Assembly: GCA_964627455.1 (NCBI GenBank)
Contig: CAZVKC010000003.1
Coordinates: 62,001-126,000, forward strand
From: F-183 sp964627455
GTDB taxonomy: Bacteria; Acidobacteriota; Terriglobia; Bryobacterales; Bryobacteraceae
DNA length: 64,000 bases
Reading direction: 5' to 3'
Numbering within the stretch: the first letter of the stretch is position 1; the number at the start of each line of letters is the position of its first letter. Below are positions 17,116-25,583 of the stretch, in pieces. The notes under the pieces are model-generated. The model was not told the origin of the DNA, ran no database searches, and saw only the letters and a program-made list of their open reading frames with translations. A program made the translations under genes and the position numbers.

Positions 17116-17445
17116 TTAGACGTGGGCGTCGACGAGCGCCTGGAAGTCGCCCTTGCCCATCGCGCCGACCTTCTGGCCGACGACCTTGCCGCCCTTGAAC
17201 AGCAGGAACATCGGGATGCCGCGCACCTGGTAGCGCATCGCCGTATCGCCGTTCTCGTCGACGTTGAGCTTGCCGACCTTCAGCTTGCCCTGATACTCAT
17301 CCGCGATCGCGTCCACCGTGGGACCTACCATGCGGCACGGCCCGCACCATTCCGCCCAGAAGTCCACCAGCACGGGGACATCGGCATTGAGAACGTCCTG
17401 GTCCCAGGACGCATCCGTGAAAGTCAAAGTGTTCTGACCAGCCAT
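17116..17445 (-). CDS. trxA: Thioredoxin
   Basis: 109 residues, cytoplasmic disulfide reductase. Redox site WCGPC (Cys34, Cys37), preceded by VLVDFWAEW, then the cis-Pro region RGIPMFLLFKGGK. Length and motifs are those of a standard TrxA. It is the last gene of a minus-strand row with the YihY protein upstream (75 bases away). Confidence 0.95.
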   Translation of the reverse strand: MAGQNTLTFTDASWDQDVLNADVPVLVDFWAEWCGPCRMVGPTVDAIADEYQGKLKVGKLNVDENGDTAMRYQVRGIPMFLLFKGGKVVGQKVGAMGKGDFQALVDAHV

Positions 17446-17520
17446 CTTCGTATCGTTGCTCCAGTTTGTTTCGATGTGGCGGGAATCGCGAAAGATTCAC
17501 CTGATACGCATGGTAGCGCG

Positions 17521-18441
17521 TTAAGCCTTGCCGCTCTGCCGGCTGATCTTGATCAGGCGCCCCCGCGCGACATTGAACTCGCAACCGACAAACGCGATGA
17601 TGCTCAGCAGGTACATCCAAACGAGCAAGGCGATGGCCGCCGCGATCGACCCGTACAGCACGTTGTAATTTGCAATATTGCTCACATACCAGCTGAAGCC
17701 CGCCGTCGTCAGCAACCAGAATAGCGACGACACCACCGCCCCCGGCCACGCGTCGCGGAACCGGATTTTGCGGTTCGGCCCCACCATGTACAGCAACGCC
17801 GCGGACAACACGATCGCGCCCCACGCCAGCAGGAACCGCAGAGCTTTGCCCAGCAGCACGATCCATCCGGTGAGTTCCGCCCCGTTGGACAGCAATCCCG
17901 TCGAGATCAGCAGCGCCGCTTCGGCCCGGTTGCCGAACAGAATCAACGCAGACGCTCCGACACCCGGCAGCGCGACGCAAAACACCAGCAAAGCCGCCAC
18001 CAGCCGGTCCTTTACCGGACCCCGCCCGCGCGGGATGTGATAGGCGGAATTGAAACCTTCCATCAGGCTCATCATCGACCCCGACGCCGCCCACAGCGAC
18101 AGGATCAGCGCCACCGCAATCAGCCAGTTCGGCTGCCCGCCGCGAACCGCAAAATACTGCTCGACCAGTTCCTGCGTGCCGGGCGGCACGACATCGAATA
18201 CGAACAGCGTGATCTGGTGCGACACCTCGGCGGCGTTGGACTGCACGAGAATCGTGGTCAACGACGTCATGACCGGGAAAAACGAGAGGAGACTCGAATA
18301 AGCCGCGCCCTTCGCGATGCCGAAGCAATTATCGGCGTAGGCGTTCCAGAACGCCTGCCGGATCAGCCACCACTGGCGTCCGATCCAGGAAGGTTCCGCA
18401 ACATAAAGAGCCGGGGAGCTAGCTGCTGCTGCCACTCTCAT
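17521..18441 (-). CDS. YihY/BrkB-family inner-membrane protein
   Basis: 306 residues with about six membrane helices. Family marks are FGIAKGAAYSSLLSFFPVMTS near the N-terminus, GSMMSLMEGFNSAYHIPRGRG, RFRDAWPGAVVSSLFWLL and the end YGSIAAAIALLVWMYLLS...GCEFN. The family was once called ribonuclease BN in error; its true role is unclear. It lies in a same-strand row with two envelope proteins and thioredoxin. Confidence 0.9.
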   Translation of the reverse strand: MRVAAAASSPALYVAEPSWIGRQWWLIRQAFWNAYADNCFGIAKGAAYSSLLSFFPVMTSLTTILVQSNAAEVSHQITLFVFDVVPPGTQELVEQYFAVRGGQPNWLIAVALILSLWAASGSMMSLMEGFNSAYHIPRGRGPVKDRLVAALLVFCVALPGVGASALILFGNRAEAALLISTGLLSNGAELTGWIVLLGKALRFLLAWGAIVLSAALLYMVGPNRKIRFRDAWPGAVVSSLFWLLTTAGFSWYVSNIANYNVLYGSIAAAIALLVWMYLLSIIAFVGCEFNVARGRLIKISRQSGKA

Positions 18442-18466
18442 TGAATACCACGAGGCAGACGGCAGG

Positions 18467-18817
18467 CTAGAGGATCAGCAGTCCCATCGCCAGAATTGCA
18501 TTGGTCGCAAGTCCCATGCGGGTCTCGGGGAGACCAAGCAGGCACAGCATGGTCGACAACACGACCGCGCCCCAGGCAACCGCCCGCGGCTGTCCGACCG
18601 CCATCGCCGCTCCCGTGCCGAAGCACGACAGCGCAGCGATCAGCCAGAAGGCGCCGAGGATCCGGGTTCCCGTCGTACCCACTTCCAGCACGCCGGCAAA
18701 CAGCGTGGTCCGGTAGGGGATCTCCGTGGTCTGCCAGAGTTTCCAGTCCACCAGGAACCCGGGCAGATGCGCCACGCCATGCGCGACAAATAAAGCTGCC
18801 AGAATCCACCGCATCAT
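18467..18817 (-). CDS. Small four-helix membrane protein, unknown function
   Basis: 116 residues with four hydrophobic segments and short loops. The start MMRWILAALFVAHGVAHLPGF has a His-rich first helix (HGVAH), seen in several small integral proteins of unknown role. It begins six bases after the stop of the DUF6544 gene, so the two are likely co-translated and may work together. No catalytic motif. Confidence 0.75.
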   Translation of the reverse strand: MMRWILAALFVAHGVAHLPGFLVDWKLWQTTEIPYRTTLFAGVLEVGTTGTRILGAFWLIAALSCFGTGAAMAVGQPRAVAWGAVVLSTMLCLLGLPETRMGLATNAILAMGLLIL

Positions 18818-18823
18818 AAAGCG

Positions 18824-19660
18824 TCACTCATACTCGATCTCCGTGATTCTCGCGCGCCAGTAGGGCTCGCTGTTGCCATGCGACACCCAGGCGACTTCCG
18901 CCCGCAGCGGGATCTTCATGCCGCCCCGTTCTGCGTAATCCGAGCAGCTCGAGATCCACGGTTGCGCCACGAACCTGCCGCCGGATTCCTTGTAACGCGC
19001 CGCCGTGTAGGTCCCGGTCACTTCGCCTGCGTCGTTGAAACGGAAGTCGAGCGAGGCCGTGACGCCGTTGTCGGTCAGCGTCGCGCGGGCCGAATGGGAA
19101 TCGAGCGAGGTCCACACGACGCCCTGGCTCGGCAGTAATGCGGTGGGGAACCAGATCGCTTCGCCCAGGTGACGTTGTAATGCCGCGGTGGCAAGTTCTG
19201 GTCCATTTGGCGCATCGACCATTGTCACTAGACCCAACACTTTGGCGGTCATGGACGCATTCCCGGACGAGTAAGAATCCCGCACACGGGCGTCGACAAG
19301 GCCGGCGAGCATAGAGATGCGAGCGTCCCAAAGGAAGCCGGGAGAACGCACGACACTCACTTGCGAGGCGCGCATCCGGCTCCAGCCGCCATTCATGGCG
19401 AACTCGCCCTCCTGCACCTGGCGGGCGCGGCGGATCATGACCTGTCCGGGCCGGAGAACATTGCGAAAGTAACGCTGGACGGGATCCGGTAATCCGGCGA
19501 GTTCGGTGTCCGGATCATAAGTCATGGGGTTCGCGACGGCGCAACATTCGAGCTTGGCGGCCGCGGCGGAACTATCCTTCCGCCACTGCAAACTCCCCCA
19601 CGCGCCGACGCCAAAGAGCATGGCAAAGGCGACTACCAAAACGAGGAAGACTCGAGTCAT
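18824..19660 (-). CDS. DUF6544-family envelope protein
   Basis: 278 residues: one N-terminal anchor or signal (MTRVFLVLVVAFAMLFGVGAW), then a beta-rich body. Recognisable patterns are LPDPVQRYFRNVLRPGQ, VQEGEFAMNGGWSRMRASQ, SPGFLWDARI, LGEAIWFPTALLP and RWxA-like C-terminal strands. Family function unknown; the shape suggests a lipid- or ligand-binding lipocalin-like fold (inference). GAGGTGG precedes the ATG. First gene of a tight pair with the four-helix membrane protein. Confidence 0.8.
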   Translation of the reverse strand: MTRVFLVLVVAFAMLFGVGAWGSLQWRKDSSAAAAKLECCAVANPMTYDPDTELAGLPDPVQRYFRNVLRPGQVMIRRARQVQEGEFAMNGGWSRMRASQVSVVRSPGFLWDARISMLAGLVDARVRDSYSSGNASMTAKVLGLVTMVDAPNGPELATAALQRHLGEAIWFPTALLPSQGVVWTSLDSHSARATLTDNGVTASLDFRFNDAGEVTGTYTAARYKESGGRFVAQPWISSCSDYAERGGMKIPLRAEVAWVSHGNSEPYWRARITEIEYE

Positions 19661-19713
19661 GGCGATACCACCTCGAGTCTTCCGTATGCATGTGCGTCGC
19701 CAATTTCAGGCGG

Positions 19714-20511
19714 CTACAGTTTCTTCAGGCCGATGTTCCGGAACTCCACCTTCATCGGCGGACCCACGTGAATCTGGAAGCCGAGCAGTCCCTTCATCAT
19801 CCGGTTCTTCGCGTCGTCGTCGATGAACACCGCCATCACGTGGCCGTTGACGATATGCGTCAGGATGTTGCCCTTGGCGATGATGTGCATGGTGTTCCAG
19901 TCGTTGATCTTGAAGTAGCCCTTCAGTTCGTCGCCGCTGTGGACCGCGCCAAGGATCTTACCTTTGGTCTGTCCTTCCTGGATCGTCGCCATCTGCCCGC
20001 GCAGCGCGAGAAATCCGCGTCCGCGCTCTTCGTACAGCTGGCCGGAGAATGTGTTCTGGAAATCAATGTCCGCCTGATAGCCCTTCAGCACCCACTTGCC
20101 GACGTCCGGCAGCGCGACGCTGCGATACTGGATGCCGCTGTTGGTCGAGTTCATGCGGTAGTCGAGTTTCAGCTCGAAGTCACCGGGTTCGCCGCCGCGC
20201 CAGATGAGGAAGGTGTTCTGCTTGAGCGGCTTTTCCTTGGTGGTCTCGCCGATGATGACGCCGTTTTCCGCACGCCAGAAATCGGGGTCGCCGTCCCAGC
20301 CGTTGAGCGTGCTCCCGTCGAAGATGGATTCAAAACCGGTGCGGTCTTCGAGCGGCAGGGCTTCGGGACCCGGGACGCCGCGGCGCATGCCGCCACCGCC
20401 GGGTCCGCCACCGGGGCGTCCGCCGGGGGGGCCGCCTGCCGGCGGTTGCGCGACGACCAGCGAGGCGATCGCGAAGAACAGGGAAAAGATCGAGAGCGTT
20501 TTCTTCGTCAT
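19714..20511 (-). CDS. Secreted DUF1080 (3-keto-disaccharide hydrolase / LamG-like) protein
   Basis: 265 residues from ATG 20511, selected because the signal peptide starts there (MTKKTLSIFSLFFAIASLVVAQ); a GTG 27 bases upstream is also possible. After a Pro/Gly-rich linker (about 20 residues) the DUF1080 jelly roll follows: FESIFDGSTLNGWDGDPDFW, NTFLIWRGGEPGDFELKLDY, NSGIQYRS and a WNTMHI strand. Members cleave 3-keto-glycosides in periplasmic sugar breakdown, but many are untested. No partner oxidoreductase is adjacent. Confidence 0.87.
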   Translation of the reverse strand: MTKKTLSIFSLFFAIASLVVAQPPAGGPPGGRPGGGPGGGGMRRGVPGPEALPLEDRTGFESIFDGSTLNGWDGDPDFWRAENGVIIGETTKEKPLKQNTFLIWRGGEPGDFELKLDYRMNSTNSGIQYRSVALPDVGKWVLKGYQADIDFQNTFSGQLYEERGRGFLALRGQMATIQEGQTKGKILGAVHSGDELKGYFKINDWNTMHIIAKGNILTHIVNGHVMAVFIDDDAKNRMMKGLLGFQIHVGPPMKVEFRNIGLKKL

Positions 20512-20572
20512 GATGAAATCGGGTGGAATCTCCAGCACCCAGCATCATACATCAGGCAGAATGGGAATAACT

Positions 20573-20986
20573 ATGAACCCCCAACTCCAGGACGCCCTGC
20601 AGTCGATCCTCGCGGACTTCGCGGCAGACAGCGGCACGATCCATCTGCTGCACCCGGAAGACGGCGTGCTGCACCTCGAAGCGGCCTCGGCGGGGATCCC
20701 CGCGCCGGTGCTGGATGCCGTGCGTCTGGTGCCCATCGGCAAAGGCATGGCGGGACTCGCCGTCGAGCGCAACGAACCCGTCACCGCCTGCAACATCCAG
20801 ACGGACGCCACCGGCGACGTGCGTCCCGGCGCCCGCGCCACGGGATTGCAGGGAGCGATCGCACTGCCGATCCGCGACGCCTCCGGCAGGGCTGTGGGCT
20901 GCCTCGGCGTGGCGAACTTCCGCGAGCGGACGTTCACCGAAGACGAAGTCGCAAGTCTGATCGCCCGGGGCGAAAAGTTGGTCTGA
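20573..20986 (+). CDS. Stand-alone GAF-domain protein
   Basis: 137 residues holding just one GAF domain: ILADFAADSGTIHLL, the helix with PIGKGMAGLA, then RATGLQGAIALPIRDASG and VGCLGVANF. An in-frame ATG at 20561 is an alternative; 20573 is chosen for the GGGA six to seven bases before it. With no output domain it may be a small-molecule sensor acting in trans. It lies divergent to the DUF1080 gene and just upstream of a tRNA. Confidence 0.85.
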   Translation: MNPQLQDALQSILADFAADSGTIHLLHPEDGVLHLEAASAGIPAPVLDAVRLVPIGKGMAGLAVERNEPVTACNIQTDATGDVRPGARATGLQGAIALPIRDASGRAVGCLGVANFRERTFTEDEVASLIARGEKLV

Positions 20987-20993
20987 ACTTTTC
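20972..20993 (+). terminator. Possible weak terminator hairpin at the GAF stop codon
   Basis: GAAAAGTT (20972-20979) pairs perfectly with AACTTTTC (20986-20993) over a six-base loop that contains the stop codon. The 3' arm is U-rich, but the stem is AT-rich, so termination would be weak. Confidence 0.35.
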
Positions 20994-21012
20994 ATAAACC
21001 CGGCCGCCGTGT

Positions 21013-21018
21013 TATTCT
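21013..21018 (+). promoter_or_regulatory. Possible -10 element for tRNA-Ala
   Basis: TATTCT lies 20 bases upstream of the tRNA 5' end, in an otherwise GC-rich spacer. The -35 region 17 bases upstream (TTTCAT) matches poorly, so this is tentative. Confidence 0.3.
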
Positions 21019-21037
21019 GGTGATCGACCACCCGTGT

Positions 21038-21113
21038 GGGCCTGTGGCGCAGTTGGGAGCGCGCTTCCATGGCATGGAAGAGGTCAAGGGTTCGAATCCC
21101 TTCAGGTCCACCA
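21038..21113 (+). tRNA. tRNA-Ala (GGC)
   Basis: 76 bases that fold fully: acceptor GGGCCTG with CAGGTCC (one G-U), D arm GCGC/GCGC, anticodon stem CTTCC/GGAAG with loop ATGGCAT giving anticodon GGC, T arm AAGGG-TTCGAAT-CCCTT, discriminator A, and encoded CCA (21111-21113). Confidence 0.96.
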
Positions 21114-21168
21114 AATCCTCTCTGTTCCCTGCTCGATCGTTCGGCTCATTTCCGGGAGATTTCCCCGT

Positions 21169-21393
21169 ATGATCATTCGTGTCAAGGTGATTCCGAAGGC
21201 CTCCAAGAACGAAGTCGTCGGATTGATGGATGACGGCACGTGGAAACTCAAAGTCGCGGCAGTTCCCGAAAAGGGCAAAGCCAATGAGGCCGTGTGCGAA
21301 TTGCTCGCTGCCCACTTCAAAGTCCCGATCACGCGGGTGTCGGTGATCTCCGGCCAGACCTCTTCGTTCAAACACGTCCGCATCCACAAATAG
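21169..21393 (+). CDS. DUF167/UPF0235 (YggU-like) protein
   Basis: 74 residues from ATG 21169 with GGGAGA upstream. Pattern RVKVIPKASKNEVVG, LKVAAVPEKGKANEAVCELLA and VSVISGQTSSFKHVRI is the whole YggU fold. Small cytoplasmic protein of unknown role, often beside envelope or YggT genes. It follows the tRNA by 55 bases. Confidence 0.92.
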   Translation: MIIRVKVIPKASKNEVVGLMDDGTWKLKVAAVPEKGKANEAVCELLAAHFKVPITRVSVISGQTSSFKHVRIHK

Positions 21394-21414
21394 GGTTAGT
21401 GGTATGACTGATAT

Positions 21415-22077
21415 GTGGATTTGCGCAACGCCCTGTGGGCAATCTCGATCTTTTGCGGTCTGAGTTACTTCGCCACCAATGTGTGGGACATTCCGGGTCA
21501 CACGGTGGTGAAGGGGTTGTCGGTTTCCACCATGGCGCTCATCGCGTGGCTGTCGCTGCCTGCGGGGCGCAACCGCCTGCTGCTCACCGCGGCGCTTGCG
21601 TTTTCGTCGCTGGGCGACATTCTGCTGGATATCAGTTCGAAGATGTTTGTCTTCGGGCTTGGAGCGTTTCTGCTGGCGCATCTCTGCTACGTCCCACTGT
21701 TCCTGCTGCAACGAAAGAAGGGGGATAGCCTCGGCGCCCCGCGCATTGTTCTGGCCGTCGCACTGGTCGCGTTCTCGGATGCGATCTCGATCTGGATGCT
21801 GCCGTCACTCGGCGGAATGGCTGTGCCGGTGATGGCGTACGTCACGGTGTTGACCGGAATGGCGGTGTCGTCGCTGTTCTGGAAGGCCTCCACCAACTGG
21901 ATCATCGCCGGCGCGATCCTGTTCCTGATTTCGGACACCGTGCTGGGTGTGAACAAATTCGTGCAGCCGATTCCGTATCGGGGATGGATCGTCTGGAGCA
22001 CCTATTACGCCGCGCAGTTCCTGATCACCAGAGGCTCGCTCAAGGAATTGCCACAGGCTGTGAAAAACGCGGCATAA
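21415..22077 (+). CDS. YhhN/TMEM86-family membrane protein (lysoplasmalogenase-like)
   Basis: 220 residues, about eight hydrophobic segments, from GTG 21415. The family marks LGDILLDI...FVFGLGAFLLAHLCYV and GAILFLISDTVLGVNKF carry the two conserved Asp used by lysoplasmalogenases to cleave vinyl-ether lysolipids. Starts 21 bases after the DUF167 stop. Substrate unproven; bacterial members are varied. Confidence 0.85.
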   Translation: MDLRNALWAISIFCGLSYFATNVWDIPGHTVVKGLSVSTMALIAWLSLPAGRNRLLLTAALAFSSLGDILLDISSKMFVFGLGAFLLAHLCYVPLFLLQRKKGDSLGAPRIVLAVALVAFSDAISIWMLPSLGGMAVPVMAYVTVLTGMAVSSLFWKASTNWIIAGAILFLISDTVLGVNKFVQPIPYRGWIVWSTYYAAQFLITRGSLKELPQAVKNAA

Positions 22078-22084
22078 TGTAGCT

Positions 22085-22804
22085 ATGTTGCGGCGAACAT
22101 TTCTGTTCGGATCTGTTTCTGCTGCGATCTCCGCCGCCAGGAACGACGGAGGCGCGCGAAATATCGTGTACCGTTCGGAAATCAGCGGTCCGGCGCTGCA
22201 GCCGGAATCCCTGGTGTTCCTGCCTACCTCGCATGGCGGCCGGAAGAAACTGCCGCTTCTCGTCTGGCTGCATGGATCCTCGCTGCGTGGCGCGGACCCA
22301 GGCATGCTGCTGCGGTATGGTCCGCCGGCGGTGGCCGAGAAGCGCGGGGACTTTCCGTTCGTCGTTCTGTCGCCGCAATGCCCGGCGGGACAGTTGTGGA
22401 ACAACGATGCGGGTCCGCTGATGCGTTTGGTGGACGAAGTCACCGGGATGTACGAGATCGATCCCAAGCGCGTGTACCTCACCGGCTTGAGCATGGGAGG
22501 CGGCGGCGCGTGGTTCTTCGGCTCGCAATTCCCGGACCGGTTCGGCGCGATCGTGCCGATGTGCGGACCCACGCAGCCGGACCAATGGGCGTCGGGTTTG
22601 CGCAAGATGCCGGTTTGGGTGTTTCACGGGGACAAGGACAAGGTGATCCCGATCAAGCGCTCGAAGGATATGGTGAAGGCGCTGCGCAAGGTCGGGAACA
22701 AGGCGAAGTTCACGATCCTGAAAGGCAAGGGTCACGACATCACGGCGCAGTACAACCACGACGATATCTACGACTGGATGTTAACGAAGAAAGTGAAGTC
22801 GTAG
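22085..22804 (+). CDS. Secreted alpha/beta hydrolase (phospholipase/carboxylesterase type)
   Basis: 239 residues with a short signal-like N-terminus (RRTFLFGSVSAAISA). Oxyanion region LLVWLHGSSLRG, nucleophile GLSMGG (Ser136), acid in HGDKDKVIP (Asp183 or Asp185) and His217 in GKGHD complete a catalytic triad. Resembles predicted peptidases/feruloyl esterase-like enzymes that use a polyhydroxybutyrate-depolymerase-like fold. Seven bases after the YhhN gene, so likely co-transcribed. Confidence 0.85.
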   Translation: MLRRTFLFGSVSAAISAARNDGGARNIVYRSEISGPALQPESLVFLPTSHGGRKKLPLLVWLHGSSLRGADPGMLLRYGPPAVAEKRGDFPFVVLSPQCPAGQLWNNDAGPLMRLVDEVTGMYEIDPKRVYLTGLSMGGGGAWFFGSQFPDRFGAIVPMCGPTQPDQWASGLRKMPVWVFHGDKDKVIPIKRSKDMVKALRKVGNKAKFTILKGKGHDITAQYNHDDIYDWMLTKKVKS

Positions 22805-22826
22805 ATTGTGATACAACAGCGTGGTC

Positions 22827-23999
22827 ATGATGTTGCCCCTGCTGTTGCTGCCGGTCCTCGCGACACTCTCTGCCGCGGAAAAGAACGATTACAGTAAGCC
22901 GGAAACCTGGCTGTGCCGTCCCGGACGCACGGCCGCGTCGGGTGACGCCTGCGCCGCCGCGAACCTGTCGACCACCATTGTCGCGGCAAACGGAAAGCTG
23001 AAACCCGAGAAGAAATGGAAGGCGAATCCCAAGGCGCCGATCGATTGCTTCTACGTGTATCCGACGGTGTCGCTGGACACGACCGCGAACAGCGACATGA
23101 ATCCGGGACCCGAAGAGCGCAATGTGATCGTGCATCAATTCGCGCGGTTTGCCTCGCAATGCCTGGTGTACGCGCCGATGTACCGGCAGGTGACGCTCAC
23201 GGCGTTACGCGCGAATATGACGGGACGGCCGATGCCGGTGGACCGCGCGCTGGGGTACAACGACGTGCGCGACGCGTGGAACTATTACCTGCAGCACGAC
23301 AACAAGGGGCGCGGGGTCGTGTTGATCGGGCATTCGCAGGGATCCGGCGTGTTGACGATGTTGATCCGCGACGAGATTGACGGGAAACCGGCGCAAGCGA
23401 AGTTGATTTCGGCGTTGCTGCTGGGGACGAACCTGGCGGTTCCGAAGGGAAAAGACGTAGGCGGGGCGTTTCGAAATATCCCGCTGTGCCGGTCAGCGTC
23501 GCAGACGGGATGCGCGGTGGCGTACGCGTCGTTCCGGGCGAAGGAACCTCCACCGAAGAACACGTTGTTCGGCCGCGTGGCCGGCGACGGGATGGCGTCG
23601 GCTTGTGTGAATCCCGCGGCGCTGGCGGGAGGTCCCGGAGCGCTGCATGCGTACCTGGCGTCGGGGTCGAGCAGCATCGCGAGTTCTGCGCTGGCGCCGA
23701 AACCGTGGGTGACGCCGGCGCCGAAGACGCCAATCGCGACGCCGTTCGTCAGCGTACCCGGTTTGTTGACCGCCGAGTGCGTCGCGGATGCGAATGGCTC
23801 GTATTTGGCGGTGACGGTAAACGCGGATCCCAAAGATCCCCGGACGGATGATATCTCCGGCGACGTGGTAGTGGCCGGGATGAAGCAGTCGAACTGGGGT
23901 TTGCACCTGATCGACGCCAACCTCGCGATGGGCAACCTCGTCGATCTCGTCGCGCAACAGGGAAAGGCTTATCGGGCTAAAGCACGCCAGGCACGTTGA
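22827..23999 (+). CDS. Secreted DUF3089 alpha/beta hydrolase
   Basis: 390 residues from ATG 22827 (GTG 22821 and ATG 22830 are possible; no clear ribosome site). Signal peptide MMLPLLLLPVLATLSA, then YSKPETWLCRPG, IDCFYVYPTVS, FARFASQCLVYAPMYRQ and the nucleophile elbow GHSQGSGVL. These are the DUF3089 marks. A C-terminal beta-rich part ends in WGLHLIDANLAMGNLVDL. Substrate unknown. Third hydrolase in a row on this strand. Confidence 0.87.
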   Translation: MMLPLLLLPVLATLSAAEKNDYSKPETWLCRPGRTAASGDACAAANLSTTIVAANGKLKPEKKWKANPKAPIDCFYVYPTVSLDTTANSDMNPGPEERNVIVHQFARFASQCLVYAPMYRQVTLTALRANMTGRPMPVDRALGYNDVRDAWNYYLQHDNKGRGVVLIGHSQGSGVLTMLIRDEIDGKPAQAKLISALLLGTNLAVPKGKDVGGAFRNIPLCRSASQTGCAVAYASFRAKEPPPKNTLFGRVAGDGMASACVNPAALAGGPGALHAYLASGSSSIASSALAPKPWVTPAPKTPIATPFVSVPGLLTAECVADANGSYLAVTVNADPKDPRTDDISGDVVVAGMKQSNWGLHLIDANLAMGNLVDLVAQQGKAYRAKARQAR

Positions 24000-24065
24000 C
24001 CTTAGTCTCCGCGAGGCAACTCGACAGAATGCCCGTCTTCCACACGCGGCGGCGTTCTTCGAGAG

Positions 24066-25156
24066 CTATCGCGCCGGGGACTGAAAGCAAACGATGTGGA
24101 TCTGCGGAATTCGGAGCGCGCACAATTCCCGATAGTCGCCGTTCAGCGACCGCTCAAAGAACAACCTTGTCGCGGTCCGTACTTGCTTCAAGTATTCCGC
24201 GAACCGCCCCCGCTCGGCCTCCGTCGAGGCCGATGACCACAGGTCATCCGTGAACGCGGTGTGTCGCATCCCCGGCGAGAGAATCGTCATTCGGACGGCG
24301 CCGCGTTGAGCCGCCTTGTATGAGACCGCCGCGCTCGGCGTCGGATCCAGCCGGGAGTGAGCATACTGTTCCGGTGTCTTGCCCATCCCGCGGAAATCCT
24401 CATGGGTAAAGCCGGGGTCGAACCAGTCCAGCATTGCAAAAGCGCCTGCAAAGTCTCGACCAGGGATCGGCCAGTATGGCCTCAAGAGTTGGACGTCGTC
24501 GATGCGGCCATCCTGATTCATGCACGCCAGGATTGCAGGATCGAGCAGACACGCCCCTGCCGCTGCGCGTCCACCAAGCGAGTGGCCGAAAGCCCCAACT
24601 CTCCGCGAGTCGATGGCCTTCCCAACCACTGAACCGAGGATGGATCGCTTGACAGCAAGAATGTCCGTCGCCCAGAGCCGAGCCCGTGCCTCGAACGAGT
24701 CAAGCCGGTNNNNNNNNNNNNNNNNNNNNNNNNNNNNNNNNNNNNNNNNNNNNNNNNNNNNNNNNNNNNNNNNNNNNNNNNNNNNNNNNNNNNNNNNNNN
24801 NNNNNNNNNGCAAGAATGTCCGTCGCCCAGAGCCGAGCCCGTGCCTCGAACGAGTCAAGCCGGTCTGGCGCATGTTCGATCGCACCTATCGCAAATCCGT
24901 GGCTGGCAAGGTCTTCAAGTTGGGACAAGTACTGCGAGGGTTTGTTGCCATAGCCCGGAGAGAAGATCAGAAGCGGAAATGGATTGTCGTTGGAACCCAC
25001 CGGCAGCCAGACATCAACGGTCAAACGGCGGTTGGATTCCGTCAACAAAGATGACTGCGAATGTTGGAACTTGAGAGTTCCTGAGGGAGGAAGCCCCGCC
25101 GCGTCAGCGAGCAGACTGGCCGTTGCAATTCCGAGGAGAATCCGAACCGAGGTCAT
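24066..25156 (-). CDS. Secreted alpha/beta hydrolase (PAF-acetylhydrolase-like), split by an assembly gap
   Basis: Reads from ATG 25156 (signal peptide MTSVRILLGIATASLLADA) to the stop at 24066, across a 100-N gap flanked by identical 55-bp copies. Removing 24710-24864 (gap plus one copy) joins ...LWATDIL to AVKRSILG... in one frame: 936 bases, 311 residues. The joined protein has LLIFSPGYG, the nucleophile GAFGHSLGG, NQDG and MRHTAFTD with the likely His, as in platelet-activating-factor acetylhydrolase-like enzymes. As printed, the gene looks frame-broken only because of the gap. The start overlaps the NTF2-like stop (ATGA). Confidence 0.85.
24655..24709 (+). repeat. 55-bp copy flanking gap 1 (left)
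   Basis: Identical to 24810-24864 on the other side of the N run. The direct repeat ends and begins exactly at the gap edges, which marks overlapping contig ends, not a biological duplication. Confidence 0.9.
24710..24809. other. Assembly gap 1 (100 N)
   Basis: Exactly 100 N. The two sides share a 55-bp identical end, so the true gap size is probably minus 55 and no sequence is missing. Confidence 0.95.
24810..24864 (+). repeat. 55-bp copy flanking gap 1 (right)
   Basis: Second copy of the contig-end overlap described at 24655-24709. It should be removed together with the N run to restore the hydrolase frame. Confidence 0.9.
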
Positions 25157-25485
25157 TTCCCGGCCGGTGAGAGATGAATCGCTACCAGTTTCCAACCCGG
25201 TTTTTGCCGAGAGAAAACGAATGTCGCATTTAAGGGTGGACCACCTGTTGTCTTCAGCTTTGAAACAACCACGCCGGTCTCCCCGACGACGCGTGTAAGC
25301 GGAGAATCCAATTCCAGAGGGGGAAGCCGCTGAACCGACTGGCTGGTGTCCACCGGGACTAACCGCTCCCTCGCCAGAACGTCCCCTGCCGGGGTTGTCG
25401 CGAGAAAACGTTCGTCAGTCGTCTCCAACAGCTCCGCCCGGGCGCCGGCACTGATATTCTTCAGCCACGCACTGGCCGCGGGCAA
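25153..25485 (-). CDS. NTF2/DUF4440-like protein, start uncertain
   Basis: 110 residues from TTG 25485. The pattern AWLKNISAGARAELLE, LPPLELDSPLTRVVGETGVV and FVFSRQKPGWKLVAIHLSP is the end of a small NTF2-like (SnoaL/DUF4440) cone fold, often a ligand-binding or isomerase-like protein. The frame stays open for about 75 bases upstream and encodes a hydrophobic segment (ICFKLTLFLLAATW) that looks like a signal peptide, but it holds no ATG, GTG or TTG; CTG 25536 could be the real start. Its stop overlaps the hydrolase ATG, so the two form an operon. Confidence 0.7.
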   Translation of the reverse strand: MPAASAWLKNISAGARAELLETTDERFLATTPAGDVLARERLVPVDTSQSVQRLPPLELDSPLTRVVGETGVVVSKLKTTGGPPLNATFVFSRQKPGWKLVAIHLSPAGK

Positions 25486-25583
25486 ATGTTCCCATGTGGC
25501 TGCCAGTAGGAATAGCGTCAGTTTGAAGCAGATCAGATTCGAACGCCTGGGCCGGTGGATGATTGGTCAAACCCAAATCCCGG

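Noticed and set aside
24655..24864. Direct repeats read as a target-site duplication of an inserted element
   Set aside because: The repeats are exactly contig-edge overlaps with 100 N between, and the same 55-base length recurs at gap 2.
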